Assembly: GCA_008477525.1 (NCBI GenBank)
Contig: SPDT01000005.1
Location: 3,348,001-3,412,000 of the forward strand
Source of the DNA: Hypomyces perniciosus
Lineage: Eukaryota; Ascomycota; Sordariomycetes; Hypocreales; Hypocreaceae
DNA length: 64,000 nucleotides
Direction: 5' to 3'
Below, piece by piece: positions 12,446-22,273 of the stretch. The notes below the pieces were generated by a model. It searched no databases and had not been told where the DNA came from. It saw only the letters and a program-made list of their open reading frames with translations. A program made the position numbers and the translations under genes. Each line of letters begins with the position of its first letter. Positions within the stretch are counted from its first letter, which is position 1.

Positions 12446-14919
12446 ATTATAAAATATTAATTCTATTATAAATACTAAATATATAGCAATATATATATTT
12501 ATAGACTATTTTAAATTAATAGCAGCTTATCTATTAAGCTTTTTACCTTTAATAAAGCTAAGAATAATATTTATTTTAATAATTATAATTATATAATAGC
12601 CTTTAAATAACTAGTAAACGATAATATTTCTCTATATATTAATATCTATATTATTTTTATATATATTATATATATATATAAAATAAAAATAAAAAGTATA
12701 TTGTATTAAAATATAATTAAAGTAACTTTTTTATTAATTAATAGCAATAAATTACTTATAAGTTTTATTATAAAGTTTATAAATAAGCTAGCCTTTAAAA
12801 GAAACTAGTCTATAATAGAGATTTATTATCTTTTATTTAATCTGCCTTTATAAAAAGGTATATAAACTTTAATTATTATTAACTGCTATTTTATAGATTA
12901 ATAATTTTAAATTAAAGTTATTACTAATACTAGTATCTACTTAATATATTTAATATATATTAAATATTTTAAATACAGTAATAAAGAGGATAATTTTATT
13001 TACTTTATATTCTTTATAGTCATTAACTCCTTTTATTTACTTTAATATTATTTCCTTTAAATAAAGCCTTATATTCTTAATTACTTTCTTTATTATAAAA
13101 ATAATAAATAGTTTAAATAATAGAATTACTACTATTATATTTATTTTATATTCTATTATCTATATTAAAATATAGTTAAATTAAAGGCTATTAAAGGTAT
13201 TATATTTAATTTATTTTAATTTATATTTGCCTATTATAATAAACTTTATAAAGGAGTATATCTTTTTAATTATTATATTAATTTTCCTCCTTTTCCTGCT
13301 AAAGAGTGTAAAAAGGAATTAAGCTATAAATAAAAAAATAATATTAATTAAGATTAATAGGAATTTATATCATAATTACTTTAATGCAATATTAAAGTTA
13401 AAAAGGTAGAATCATTTAATTATTAAAATATTAACCTGGCCTATAATTAAGCTTAATATATTAATAAATATCTTAATTTACTATTTATTTAATTATAATA
13501 CTAAAAGTAATTTAAAAGTAAATATATTATATAAAGTAAAAAAGAAATAATTAATAAAAATATAGCTTAGTTTAATTTTAAGTAATATTTAATCTTTAAT
13601 CTCTTTACTTAGTATCTTTAATAGACTTTTAATTTTAATATATTAAACTTAATACTGCTATAAATCTAAGTTAATAGCTTTAGTAGTACTAGAAAGTCTT
13701 TCTTAATTAAAGCTATATCCTTTAAGGTTTAATAATTAGCTTTATATAAAAATATTATTACTTAAATAGCTTTAATTAATATTGCCGCAAATGCAATTAA
13801 TAATATAATACTTTATTTACTTTTATACTTGCCTATATTTAAGACTTTAATAGAATTGCTGCTATTTTTGCCTATAAATGCATTTAACTTATATATTAAA
13901 TTATAGTATACTTTATACTTTATTATTAATAAAAAGTCTATAATTAGATTATAAATAATAGCCTATATTAATTAATAATTTTAAGAGAATTTCTTTTAGT
14001 ATTAAAATAAACATTTTAAGGGTTATAGTATTTTATTATTAAGCGATTTTTATTAATTACTTTTAATTATAGAGAAGCCTTTTTATAATAACTTTAACTC
14101 ATATAATAAAATAAAGCTTACTAGCTAGAATATTTATTATTTATTTAATATAACTATTAAATTATAGTAAATTATATATTAATAAAGTAATAGTTAAGCT
14201 TTATTCTATTTAATATTATAGGGACTATAATATAATTAACTAATAATTAAAGATTAGCGACTCCTTTATATATAAATTTAAGCTATATTACTAATAGTAA
14301 AAGTCGCTATATTTAATAATTCTATTTATATTTATTTACTTAATATATACATATATTTATATAATATTAAAAAACAATATTTAAATATTTATTAAACTAA
14401 TAAATACAATAATAGGTAAAGTCTATAATATTATAAAAATAATAATATTAAAGATCCTTATATATAATATCTAATAGTTATTTTTATATAGTTTAATTAA
14501 TATAATAGACTTATTTATATTAATAATTTTTCTTTATATACTATTATTTTTATCTTCCGCTTAACTTAAAACTTTATTAAACGTAATACTTTTTATATTT
14601 AAATATAATTTCCTTTAATAATTATATATAGTATTATTATATATAAAGATTAAAGCAGTATATTAAAATATACTATTATTAATATTTTATAATATAATTT
14701 TTCTATTAGGCTTAGCTATATTATTGCTTTTTGCGTTAAGACCTTTAAAGGCTTTATATTTAATGCTGCCTTTAACTTTCCTAATATTTAAACCTATATA
14801 TACCTAGGTGCTGATTTTAAGACTATTAATCAGATTTAACGCGACTTAATTAATTTTTTAATCTATAAATAAATTACTCTCTTAAAGTTAAAGATACCTT
14901 AATAAAATATTATATTTAC
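12446..14919 (+). mobile_element. Helitron Rep/helicase remnant
   Basis: Plus-strand RIP-degraded rolling-circle transposon protein. A Rep-end-like stretch lies at about 12890-13010. A PIF1-type helicase follows. The Walker A region at about 13685-13710 reads STRKSFLIKAI, the degraded form of GTGKSFLIKAI. IAANAINN lies near 13780, LPIFKTLIELL near 13835-13870, and the Walker B region reads YFIINKKSIIRL near 13915-13955 (family form LIIDEKSMIGL). The helicase end AFCVKTFKGFIFNAAFNF is at about 14720-14785. All are broken by stops. The 5' end is cut by the C1 LTR, and the 3' end continues past two solo LTRs to about 15617. Confidence 0.8.
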
Positions 14920-15161
14920 TGTAACGGGCTAAGCCCGTAGGAGCTTTGGGTTACACTCTTAGTATTAGACCTATACACTTAACCCTAAGCACACTAACGA
15001 CAAGGCCTCGGTCCGACTAACAGCCCGCAGGCCCATATCCACGACATAAAGAGACTAGAAGGCAAGCTCTCCAGCTACACCCCTTTTCCTTCTTCCTTAG
15101 CTTTAGTATACTCGTAGTAGTCGCCTAGTCGGTTGTCAATATACCCGCTTGGACCGTTACA
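14920..15161 (+). repeat. Solo LTR, 242 bp, with TTTAC duplication
   Basis: Starts TGTAACGG and ends CCGTTACA, a perfect 8-base terminal inversion. It is flanked by TTTAC at 14915-14919 and 15162-15166. Base composition is normal with few RIP changes. No internal retroelement region adjoins it, so it is a solo LTR left by recombination. Family unknown. Confidence 0.9.
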
Positions 15162-15170
15162 TTTACTCAT

Positions 15171-15469
15171 TGTCACGACCCAGTTATATGGTCATACGAC
15201 TAAGCCAGCAAGGAAGTACGTACCACGGAAGAGCTGTCGGAACGAGAAATCCACATAGAGAATAACTTCACTTTGGGAAAGTGAAGTCGTAAAGTATATA
15301 GGTCCTGGGATTCCATAGCCTAGATAAAAGACCAGTTGTTAACCCAAAGCTAATTCACTTGAGTATCCTATACTCTCCCCGAATCTGTGACATAAGCCCG
15401 CTCAGTCTTACGCCTGCCAACATAAACCCGATTCAGGTTTATCCCTTGGGAATACACCAGCCCGTCACA
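15171..15469 (+). repeat. Solo LTR, 299 bp, Z-like subfamily
   Basis: Starts TGTCACGACCC and ends CCCGTCACA. It is flanked by CTCAT (15166-15170) and CTTAT (15470-15474), a duplication changed by one C-to-T transition. It lies 9 bases after the previous solo LTR. Its 3' part resembles the Z LTR at 15884-16273: both carry GCCAACATAAACCC, then GGTTTATCCCTTGGGAAT. Confidence 0.85.
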
Positions 15470-15617
15470 CTTATATTTATAATATTAAATAGATTTTATT
15501 CCTTTTAATTTAAAAATTTAAATAACCTTTTTTATTAATTAACCGTTTATTATAAAAGAAAAAATCTTTTTTAATAATTATAAATTTATATCATTATTTT
15601 CTATTTTTTATAATAAT
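15470..15617 (+). mobile_element. Probable 3' continuation of the Helitron remnant
   Basis: AT-rich sequence that joins directly to 14919 when the two solo LTRs and their duplications are removed. There is no readable protein. The exact 3' end of the Helitron (CTRR with hairpin) could not be placed because RIP has altered the region. Confidence 0.4.
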
Positions 15618-15772
15618 CCAGGCTAATTCCTAATAACTAAACCGCGTCTTACAAGGTTTATATTAGCAGAAAGGTTAAAGAAAATACTAAGCAGTATAGT
15701 ATTATTATAATTCTATAAAACTAATCAATTTAAGTAAATACTATAATTAATAACTACCTAATACTACTCTAA
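15618..15772 (-). repeat. RIP-degraded Z-family LTR fragment
   Basis: Matches the first 155 bases of the minus-strand Z LTR at 62543-62957: GGCTAATTCCTAATAACTAA, then TATTAGCAGA, TACTAAGCAGTA and AATTCTATAAAACT. C-to-T and G-to-A changes dominate the differences. It breaks off at about 15772. Confidence 0.75.
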
Positions 15773-15883
15773 ACGCCGTTTAAGAACTTAGAATCTACGT
15801 ATAGACCCCTATTAAGGCACCCAGGGTTACTATATATCGCTATTTTAGTAGTTAGGATTTATACTGGCCCTTATACACAATAT
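15773..15883. repeat. Paralogue of the sequence flanking mariner 1 (apparent empty site)
   Basis: The first half matches 22229-22273 (..GCACCCAGG) and the second half matches 23593-23655 (AGGGTCGCTG.. through ACTGGCCCTTRTAC). The two halves are contiguous here, whereas at 22274-23595 a Tc1/mariner element lies between them. This copy carries RIP-type changes and ends at the solo LTR at 15884. Confidence 0.7.
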
Positions 15884-16273
15884 TGTCACGACCCGACCAG
15901 GTCAACGACCAGGTCCCGTGACGACACGGATCAACTTCGGAGCGGACGACCAATCAATACGGGATAACGATCCATTTCGTGATCCATATGAAGGATCACC
16001 TTTGCAACCGTGATCCAAGATCACGGTGATCACGGTGAACCAAGTGACCTAAGTACTTTCATTATGTATCGCTTTTGTATATAAGACTAGATAAGTCACG
16101 ATCATTTAGCATAGCTACTTAAACAGTCGTTAACACAATTGCAGTCACTTAAACCTACTAGTTCTACAGAATCGTGACCACGTTACCCTGCTCAGTATTC
16201 ATCCCTGACCTCTCTGCCAACATAAACCCACGAACCCCGGTTTATCCCTTGGGAATCAGCCTGGATCGTCACA
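15884..16273 (+). repeat. Solo LTR of family Z, 390 bp, AATAT duplication
   Basis: Starts TGTCACGACCC, ends GGATCGTCACA, and is flanked by AATAT at 15879-15883 and 16274-16278. Almost no RIP. It contains a TATA-like stretch (TTTGTATATAAGAC near 16074-16087) and near its 3' end an inverted repeat ATAAACC / GGTTTAT (16222-16228 and 16239-16245). Other family members are at 15618-15772, 60038-60426, 62543-62957 and 63120-63230. Confidence 0.9.
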
Positions 16274-17143
16274 AATATATTGCGGGACAATGGGTTAATA
16301 ATATTGAAGATTGGCAGAAAGAAGCTTAAATACCATATAGACAGCGTTTGTTTACTGTAAACTCAGGATAAGAAGACGATAACTCCCCTGCAGCCATTAG
16401 GCTAAGAAGCGCAATTTGATGTGCGCTATATAATATGAGTGTTTTTTATGATGCGGGGTTTTTGGTGTTATGGGGCATTTGCACTTTTTGCCCACTTTAG
16501 CTAATGTGCGACCGTAATGGCACATTCTGTTCTCCATGTTGATCGTCTTTGGTAACGCCTCATCGGAGACGAGGAAACCCGGAGGCTATATCGGCGGGAG
16601 GCCTACATAGAAACTCATGGCTGCCAATCTACGAGACGTGACTTACGTCGCAGTGCGCGCAGCACGGGGATAATATACAAAATATTAAACTGCAGACTCA
16701 GGACTTTCTAATGATATACACATATCTCATTTTGCATTTAAATTGGTAATGTTATGGCTGTTCAAAATTATCTGTAGTAAATAATCCTTATATAAATAGC
16801 TATTCCCGCATACAGTAACTTCCGTATTCGGTAACTGCTCTATTTGGTAAAAGAGAAGAAAAATCCTTAGGTTGGGTATACCGAATACCCTTAACAAAGT
16901 GAGAAAAACTGCTGGTTATATACATGAAAACTTGCTATATAACAGAAATATACTCGTGGCTGTATAGATCCGGGTTCTTGAGAATTATACCGACTTCCGG
17001 ATCCGGTCATTAACTGACGGATCTGACCATAGATTCATTCCTGAGATTGACAGTAACCCTACCCTTATACCTTAACAGCAGTTCCAGCCTTATAATTGAA
17101 CCGATTAAGCGCTGGAACCTGCTTCCCACCCCTAACCGAGCTA
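16274..17143. other. Intergenic, no gene recognised
   Basis: Moderate base composition. A short plus-strand frame at about 16282-16365 reads GQWVNNIEDWQKEA then a stop, and may be the relic of a transposase or other protein, but the match is too short to name. The rest shows no supported gene. It forms the 3' flank of the secreted-protein gene at 17144-17806. Confidence 0.4.
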
Positions 17144-17806
17144 CTACTTCGAGTCGGTACACTTGCTCCCGCACCCATAGTTCATGCTCGAAGTCGGTGC
17201 TTTATGCTCGAAATTTCGGATCCAAGCCGTGTAGTCGCGGCCTTGATCATGGCACCGCCGTCTCTGGTATGCCCCCTGCGTAAGATACTGCTGCTGGGCC
17301 CAGATAATATGGCATTGACCGTCACTCCAGGTGCAGGATGTAGTATCTGACGCAGACTGGCACTTCTGTAAAGCATATCCTAGGTCGATGCCAAATTTGA
17401 CAATCTTCGTCTCAATACCCACGGATACATTAATAGACCACGTCTCGCAGTTCTGGGTTCCTGTCATCTTGGCAACCGTGCAAGTACTAGTGCCAGTACA
17501 GTAGACTTTATCTGAGGCTGGATACCAATTGCCGTAAGATGTGCTCTGAGCGACTACAAAGTAGTCGGTCCAGCACTTGACCCCAGAAGCATAGCGGTAT
17601 TCGCTGTCGGAACCAATATAGGTACCCTCCCCATCATTATATCGCTTAACAAGAGTACCATTATTGGCCTCAGCGGCAATTGCCTCAGCGATAAGAATCT
17701 CAGCGGCAGGAATCTCATGGGTAGGAACCTCAGCGGCAGGATAGGCGCTTGCGATGGACAGGCAGGCTATAAGAAGCCCAAAGCAGGCTTGAAGTTTTGC
17801 CATCAT
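17144..17806 (-). CDS. Secreted cysteine-rich protein with Kex2 site (candidate effector), 220 aa
   Basis: Intact single-exon gene. Residues 1-21 form a signal peptide (MMAK, hydrophobic core, cleavage after SIASA). Residues 22-55 are an Ala/Glu-rich propeptide with repeated PAAE-type units ending in Lys54-Arg55, a Kex2-type site. The mature part (56-220) has ten cysteines (78, 103, 109, 120, 149, 158, 165, 185, 212, 216), consistent with five disulfides, and an NVS glycosylation sequon at 126. Codon quality is normal and there are no RIP-type stops, unlike every neighbour. Two ATG codons are adjacent; the first is used here. I do not recognise the family. A secreted effector or extracellular protein is an inference from the signal peptide, cysteine content and TE-bounded location. 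Confidence 0.85.
   Translation of the reverse strand: MMAKLQACFGLLIACLSIASAYPAAEVPTHEIPAAEILIAEAIAAEANNGTLVKRYNDGEGTYIGSDSEYRYASGVKCWTDYFVVAQSTSYGNWYPASDKVYCTGTSTCTVAKMTGTQNCETWSINVSVGIETKIVKFGIDLGYALQKCQSASDTTSCTWSDGQCHIIWAQQQYLTQGAYQRRRCHDQGRDYTAWIRNFEHKAPTSSMNYGCGSKCTDSK
17668..17740 (-). repeat. Short imperfect repeat encoding the propeptide
   Basis: Four or five imperfect copies of a unit around CTCAGCGGCAGGAA (plus strand) encode PAAEVP / EIPAAEI / EAIAAEA in the propeptide of the 17144-17806 gene. Repeat slippage here would change propeptide length without touching the cysteine-rich part. Confidence 0.6.
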
Positions 17807-17934
17807 GATGAGAGTAGCGAGAGATACTGCGAGCGTAGAAAGTACAGTGATGAAAGTTTAGGGCGATCCCACCGAAGTCGAAAAGGGGATAATCGCTAAA
17901 GAGAGAACCAGCAAAAAGAACACCCTGAGTCGGG

Positions 17935-17943
17935 GGTATAAGA
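17935..17943 (-). promoter_or_regulatory. Weak TATA-like element upstream of the secreted-protein gene
   Basis: Minus strand reads TTCTTATACCC about 130 bases upstream of the ATG at 17806. It is not a consensus TATA box. It is listed only because it is the best candidate in the upstream region. Confidence 0.25.
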
Positions 17944-17946
17944 AGG

Positions 17947-18810
17947 GATTGATAATTGTGAATTCACAGATACCAGAACGTGTGGTTCTTTTACTGTTCT
18001 TATATTTCTTGGGAGCACAGCTGATTATAAATTGGTTGTATATAATTACTGGATTACTTTTGCTATTGAATGGACTCATTCCGATCCTTTACAAAACATT
18101 AGCATGTTTCAAGAAATCCCAGTTAGCATAATACAGTAGCTTGGAATTAAGAGGCTAAAAAGGTCTAAGATTCTCGTAATAAACTATAACAGATAACCAG
18201 CTAGAAAGTAACATTTACGTATTTTAGTAACTTCCGAGTTACGATACCTTCCTAATTAAGACTCAGGCTTATAGATAAAACGCCCAGTTAATATAGAATA
18301 TAGAAAAGTATTGATTAATTGATACTATAAATAAGGGTACTTAAAGGTAATGATTATATATATTTAGCTATAGTATCCGCTAACCCCTAAATAGTTCTAT
18401 GCAGTTGAAAGCATAATCAAGACATTATGGCGTTCTAAACTAACTCTCCCTATAATTTAACTTCTTTTATTAACTGAGAGAATCATCATAATATTACGTA
18501 GCTGGATTACCTAATAAAAGTTTAATCCTTCTCTGACATATTAGAATACATACCATTAATACCGATAAGTGTAGATTATAGCCCGGGGCATCTGCTGTGG
18601 CTATTCCATAAATACCTGCAGTTTGCAAATCATTCTAAACTACCCAATAGTAATACTCTGTCCGTACTCCATACAGCGTATCCACCCCCTACGTGTATTC
18701 GCCCGATTTCAGAGGATTTCATGACCTTCTTACTAGCTCTATGGATACACACTATTAGCAGTCTAGATAGTTAAGGAGATACTAATGCTGGTAATAGCGA
18801 TACTGGCTTT
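17947..18810. other. Intergenic, no gene recognised
   Basis: Moderately AT-rich, with no coding potential I can support. A short plus-strand frame at 17949-18131 is hydrophobic (two possible membrane stretches) but lacks any recognisable motif or context. The region separates the secreted-protein gene from the oxygenase pseudogene. Confidence 0.35.
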
Positions 18811-19325
18811 ATTGAGATCTCCGCAATCTAAATCCTTGTCACAGACTTCACCGCCCCCAATGCCGAAGCGCTCGGCATAGAGCCCACAATCCCCACCAGA
18901 GTGATCGACGACTCGCCCTTCAGCCGCCTCAAGGTCATGCAATACGCCCCGTCAGTTGGACAAACCAGTGCAGAGCAGCAGGGCGCGGAAGGATGGCATC
19001 TTCATGACGTACCTCCTACAGGACAGCGATCACAAGTGCCTCAAGGTGCAGAACAAATCCGGCGCGTGGATCCCCATGCCACCCATCTCAGACACACTAG
19101 TCGTCAATATCGGCCACCTCCTCGAGATCTTAACACACGGCGTCTGCACTGCCACAACCCATCGCGTGCTCCTTCCCCCCGAAAGCTTCCTAGACAACTA
19201 TGACAAGCCACTCGGCGCGCTTCTCCCTGCCTTTCTTCCAGCATGTTAACCTGCGCCTCACGCCGGAGGAGCTGTCTCTAAACATCCTACCGCACATTTC
19301 AGAGCTAGCGAAAGGGAGAGGATAA
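18811..19325 (+). pseudogene. 2-oxoglutarate/Fe(II) oxygenase C-terminal fragment (isopenicillin N synthase-like)
   Basis: GC-rich plus-strand sequence with the C-terminal half of a 2OG-Fe(II) dioxygenase of the isopenicillin N synthase-like group. Three frames carry it in turn. The first (18841-18990) has the FSRLKVMQYAP stretch. After a shift near 18985 the second has KDGIFMTYLLQ, then VQNKSGAWIP, PPISDTLVVNIGHLLE and the THRV motif around the second iron-binding His. After another shift near 19215 the third has LPFFQHVNL and ends ELAKGRG at 19325. The HxD iron-binding pair expected just before DGIF is damaged at the first shift. The breaks are indels, not RIP. The N-terminal half is missing. 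These enzymes act in secondary metabolism or giberellin-like oxidations, but the substrate cannot be told. Confidence 0.8.
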
Positions 19326-20300
19326 TTTCGGATGCGGAGGTAATAGACTAGTATCGCTATATTATTAGCAGTAGCATCTTCTTTGCCATAGATCCATATC
19401 TCTATATCTGGTCCTAGGTGTGTACTATCAAATAGAAATAGAAAGTCCTTATGGGAAAGGTTAATATGAGAAATATGGAGATGGTAGGCAATGCCCCGTC
19501 CCGCAGTAAGATAGCTCCTTTTACCGAATTCCTGATACTGGAAGGTCCAGATATGCATGCATAGATTAATAGGCTCCCCTCAGCCACCCTGGTAGATCAG
19601 TGGGTTATAGTGGGCTTACTGCAGGGACTCTATTTACTATAAGGAGAAATGGGCTTTGTCTTGAACTTTAATTTATTAACTCTTATCTCGACCTTTTAAA
19701 GATGAAATTCGGGTCATTAATACCTATCTATTTTCTCCCATAAATATATTAATAATATAGTTCTGAAATTCGGGAAAACATTTAAAGAACAGATACGCAT
19801 TAATGCTTATTAGTAAATAAAAGCTATTACCAACCACAATAAAATCGACTTCCTGGTAAAATAAGCCACGCTAAAAACATAGTTCCTAAAGTAATCCTAC
19901 TTAAACACCTTACCCCTTCGCTAAACCACCAAAGAGTCTCATCGCAAGTGATAGGTTGGTTAGCAGCAGGGTTGTCTGGGGCTTAGCAGACGCTATGGCT
20001 ATAACCGCCGCCTCTAGGACTCTGCATCATTAGCCCATGGCCGCTCATATCAGCGGGGCGTTTAATCCGACCAGTGTAGCAATTCCCGCATTTCCCGAGT
20101 ATTTAAGCATATTTAGCACTAGAGGATCGCCATCATCCATACATAGTCTACTCGTAGTACCGGATCATCACCCCGCGAGTTGCCTAATATGGAAAGGAAC
20201 GCGGTTAGCAGCAGTCAGCAATACGAGGTCTCTTTTAGAGAGGCGGGATAACGGTCGGCAAGTATACCGTCAAGATCCCGTATAGAGTAGAGAACCGTAT
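19326..20300. other. Intergenic between oxygenase pseudogene and mariner 2
   Basis: A minus-strand open frame covers 19190-19558 (122 codons, containing YHLHISHINLSHKDFLFLFD). It overlaps the oxygenase pseudogene on the other strand at its 3' part and has no family I recognise. The region upstream of that overlap (19326-19558) could be a relic of a real protein. From 19560 to 20300 I see no gene. Confidence 0.35.
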
Positions 20301-20450
20301 CAACCGGGTTGCAAAAAAATCGGGACCGCAAAACGCGTCACCTACACAACGCCACCATAACTTCACGAAATTACAGCTATTTCAAGCAGCCAATTCAATA
20401 AATCTAGCTCAAACAAGACAACCTTCCTTTCTTAGGCAAGTCCTATTATA

Positions 20451-21785
20451 ACTGGGCAAGCTGAGATTCATTACTATCATTACGATACTCCGACAAAAGC
20501 CAGGGTTAAAGGCGCTATTGCTTTTGCCTAGCTGCAAAGAAGCGCTATAGCCACGACTTTAGCTATAACGATATCTTCAAGGTCTGCCAAGTCAGCAAGA
20601 CCCGCGGCTATAAGATTATTAAGTCCGTTGACCGGCAATTCCATAATGCCTGTCAGAAACTGTGGACACACAGAAGAGAGTGAGAGAGTCTGGGAGGTGG
20701 CCTAGCCGTAGCGTAGCAGATAGGTAGCAAGCAAGGAGGAACAAGGTGACTGTATTGATTTCTGCCCTTCTTTCCCTACGGGGCCCAAGGCTCTCTATAT
20801 ATACCCTTTCAGGGTCACGTGGCTTTATAAAGGGAGGCTAGCTCCCTTTGTCACCCCTTAGCCTTCCTGACTCCTGACAATGCCTTTAAAGAGACCAGTG
20901 GCCGGAAGAAAATCCTATCGCCAGAAGAGATCGATAAACTGGAACAGCTGCTTTAGTTAAAAGGTTTCGAGGCCCGCTAACTAACCTATACACAGCTTTT
21001 TCCTGCAGCCGGCATTAACAAGGAAGTTCATCCTTAAACGATTAAACGCCCTTAGAACACGGAAATGGCGTAAGTGTATTGCTTGCCCTAGAGCCTTTGT
21101 TTCTCCTAAGCTTGCTGCTAGATGGGTTGAGTTTGCTTGTAAGTCTCTTGAGATGAGGCCAACTAAATACGACTATCGCGATATCATCTATTCAGACAAA
21201 TGGCATGCAAGCTGTGGCGAGTCTCGGCAAGTCTATATCTTTTAGAAATTAGGGGAAAGGTTCTGCCCAGATTGTATCCAGGAATAGCCAGAACCAGTAA
21301 AGAAAGATAAAGAACGCTTTAATGCCCATTTTTGGGGCGCTATTGACTATGACTTTAAAAGCAACCTGGAAGACTATCAGATATCTTCCAATAATGACGG
21401 CAAGATAACGCCAGCTTGTTATCGTGATCGTGTTCTTAGAAAGGTTGTGAAACCTTGAATTGATAAAGGCAGGGACTGTATCTTGGAAGAAGATCGCGAT
21501 TCTAGCCACACACCCAAATCAATCAGGGACTTCAAAACGAAAGCTGGTATTAAGTTCTATTATAATTCCCCAGTAAGCCCGGACTTATTGCTAATTTAAA
21601 ATGCATGGCGTTTTCCAGCTATGATTATAAAAGACCTTCCTTGGTCTAGCCGAACGGATTAAATTCGCGATGCTAAAGGGGCTTGGGATATAATGCCCCA
21701 GGAAACTATTAATAGATGGATTGACTCAATGCGAGATAGGTTTAAAGCTGTATTAGAATTAGAAGGCAAGATGTCGGGATATTAG
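20451..21785 (+). pseudogene. Tc1/mariner DD34E transposase pseudogene (copy 2)
   Basis: Plus-strand relic of the same transposase as at 22360-23467. The N-terminal helix-turn-helix part (GQAEIHYYHYDTP, then FSYNDIFKVCQVSKTRGY after a shift) lies at 20451-20650. A solo LTR interrupts it (20651-20879). It resumes with a WRKCIACPRAF stretch near 21065, the LEEDRDSSHT second-Asp region near 21485 and the end GKMSGY at 21785. Several TAA/TAG codons replace Gln, Arg or Trp. The third catalytic position is lost (a stop precedes NAWR near 21600). No start codon remains. Confidence 0.8.
20651..20879. repeat. Solo LTR, 229 bp, inside mariner 2
   Basis: Starts TGTCAGAAACTG, ends CTCCTGACA, and is flanked by ATGCC at 20646-20650 and 20880-20884. 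GC-normal and RIP-free. It contains a TATA-like stretch (CTCTATATATACCC near 20792-20805), which suggests the plus-strand orientation. Its insertion postdates the decay of the host transposon. Confidence 0.9.
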
Positions 21786-21896
21786 CTCTTAATTAGCTAA
21801 CAAATTGAAGCTTGTTGTGTTGTGTTATGTTGTGGAGGCTTTTTTGCGGCATTTTGCGGCATTTTGCGGTCCTGCTTTTTTTGCAACCCGGTTTCG

Positions 21897-22273
21897 TATA
21901 CTCCGTATTCGAAAAGTTAAGGAACTATATCATTGGCTCGGATTAACCCGACCATAGCAATGGTCATGCGCTCAAGTATACAGTATACTTGAGCGATCCA
22001 TTCCACGTCCACCGTCCACGCTATCCACGCGTGGAAATGGATGGTATGTGTGCATTCATTTTCATCCATTCCATCGCGTCTGTCATTACATAATCCATCC
22101 ATTCACGCAAGGGTGCCGTGGAATGGATATATGGAAATGGAAGCAGGGGGCTCCTCATAGGTGCGCGGGATCCCGCGCATTTAAAATGCACGTTGCAACA
22201 GGGGACTACCTAATATTACTTCTAACTCTATTCAGGAACTCAGTGTACGCGTAGACGCCCGTTGAGGCACCCA
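21897..22273. other. Palindrome-rich region with repeated TCCATTC/GAATGGA motifs
   Basis: Contains a perfect inverted repeat with 13-base arms around one central base (21969-21995, CGCTCAAGTATAC A and its inverse), an 18-base perfect palindrome (22162-22179, TGCGCGGGATCCCGCGCA), and at least five copies of ATCCATTC or its complement between 21994 and 22140. No coding sequence is supported; the open frame at 21917-22102 follows from the repeats. The part from 22229 is the paralogue of 15773-15883. Confidence 0.6.

Larger units (their letters stand above)
20301..21896 (+). mobile_element. Tc1/mariner-like element, copy 2, degraded and split by a solo LTR
   Basis: Bounded by inverted repeats: CAACCGGGTTGCAAAAAAAT at 20301-20333 and its inverse CTTTTTTTGCAACCCGGTTT near 21862-21893. 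The inside holds a transposase pseudogene related to that of mariner 1 (22274-23595), on the opposite strand to it. The terminal repeats of the two copies are not the same, so they are related subfamilies rather than recent sister copies. Near the right end the unit ATTTTGCGGC is repeated about three times (21841-21870). Confidence 0.8.

Noticed and set aside
17047..17350. Plus-strand open frames
   Set aside because: Antisense to, or downstream of, the convincing signal-peptide gene on the minus strand, and no motifs.
18901..19249. Two plus-strand open frames as independent genes
   Set aside because: They are consecutive pieces of one frameshifted oxygenase fragment.
21917..22254. Short open frames on both strands
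   Set aside because: They follow from palindromes and repeated TCCATTC motifs and do not resemble proteins.
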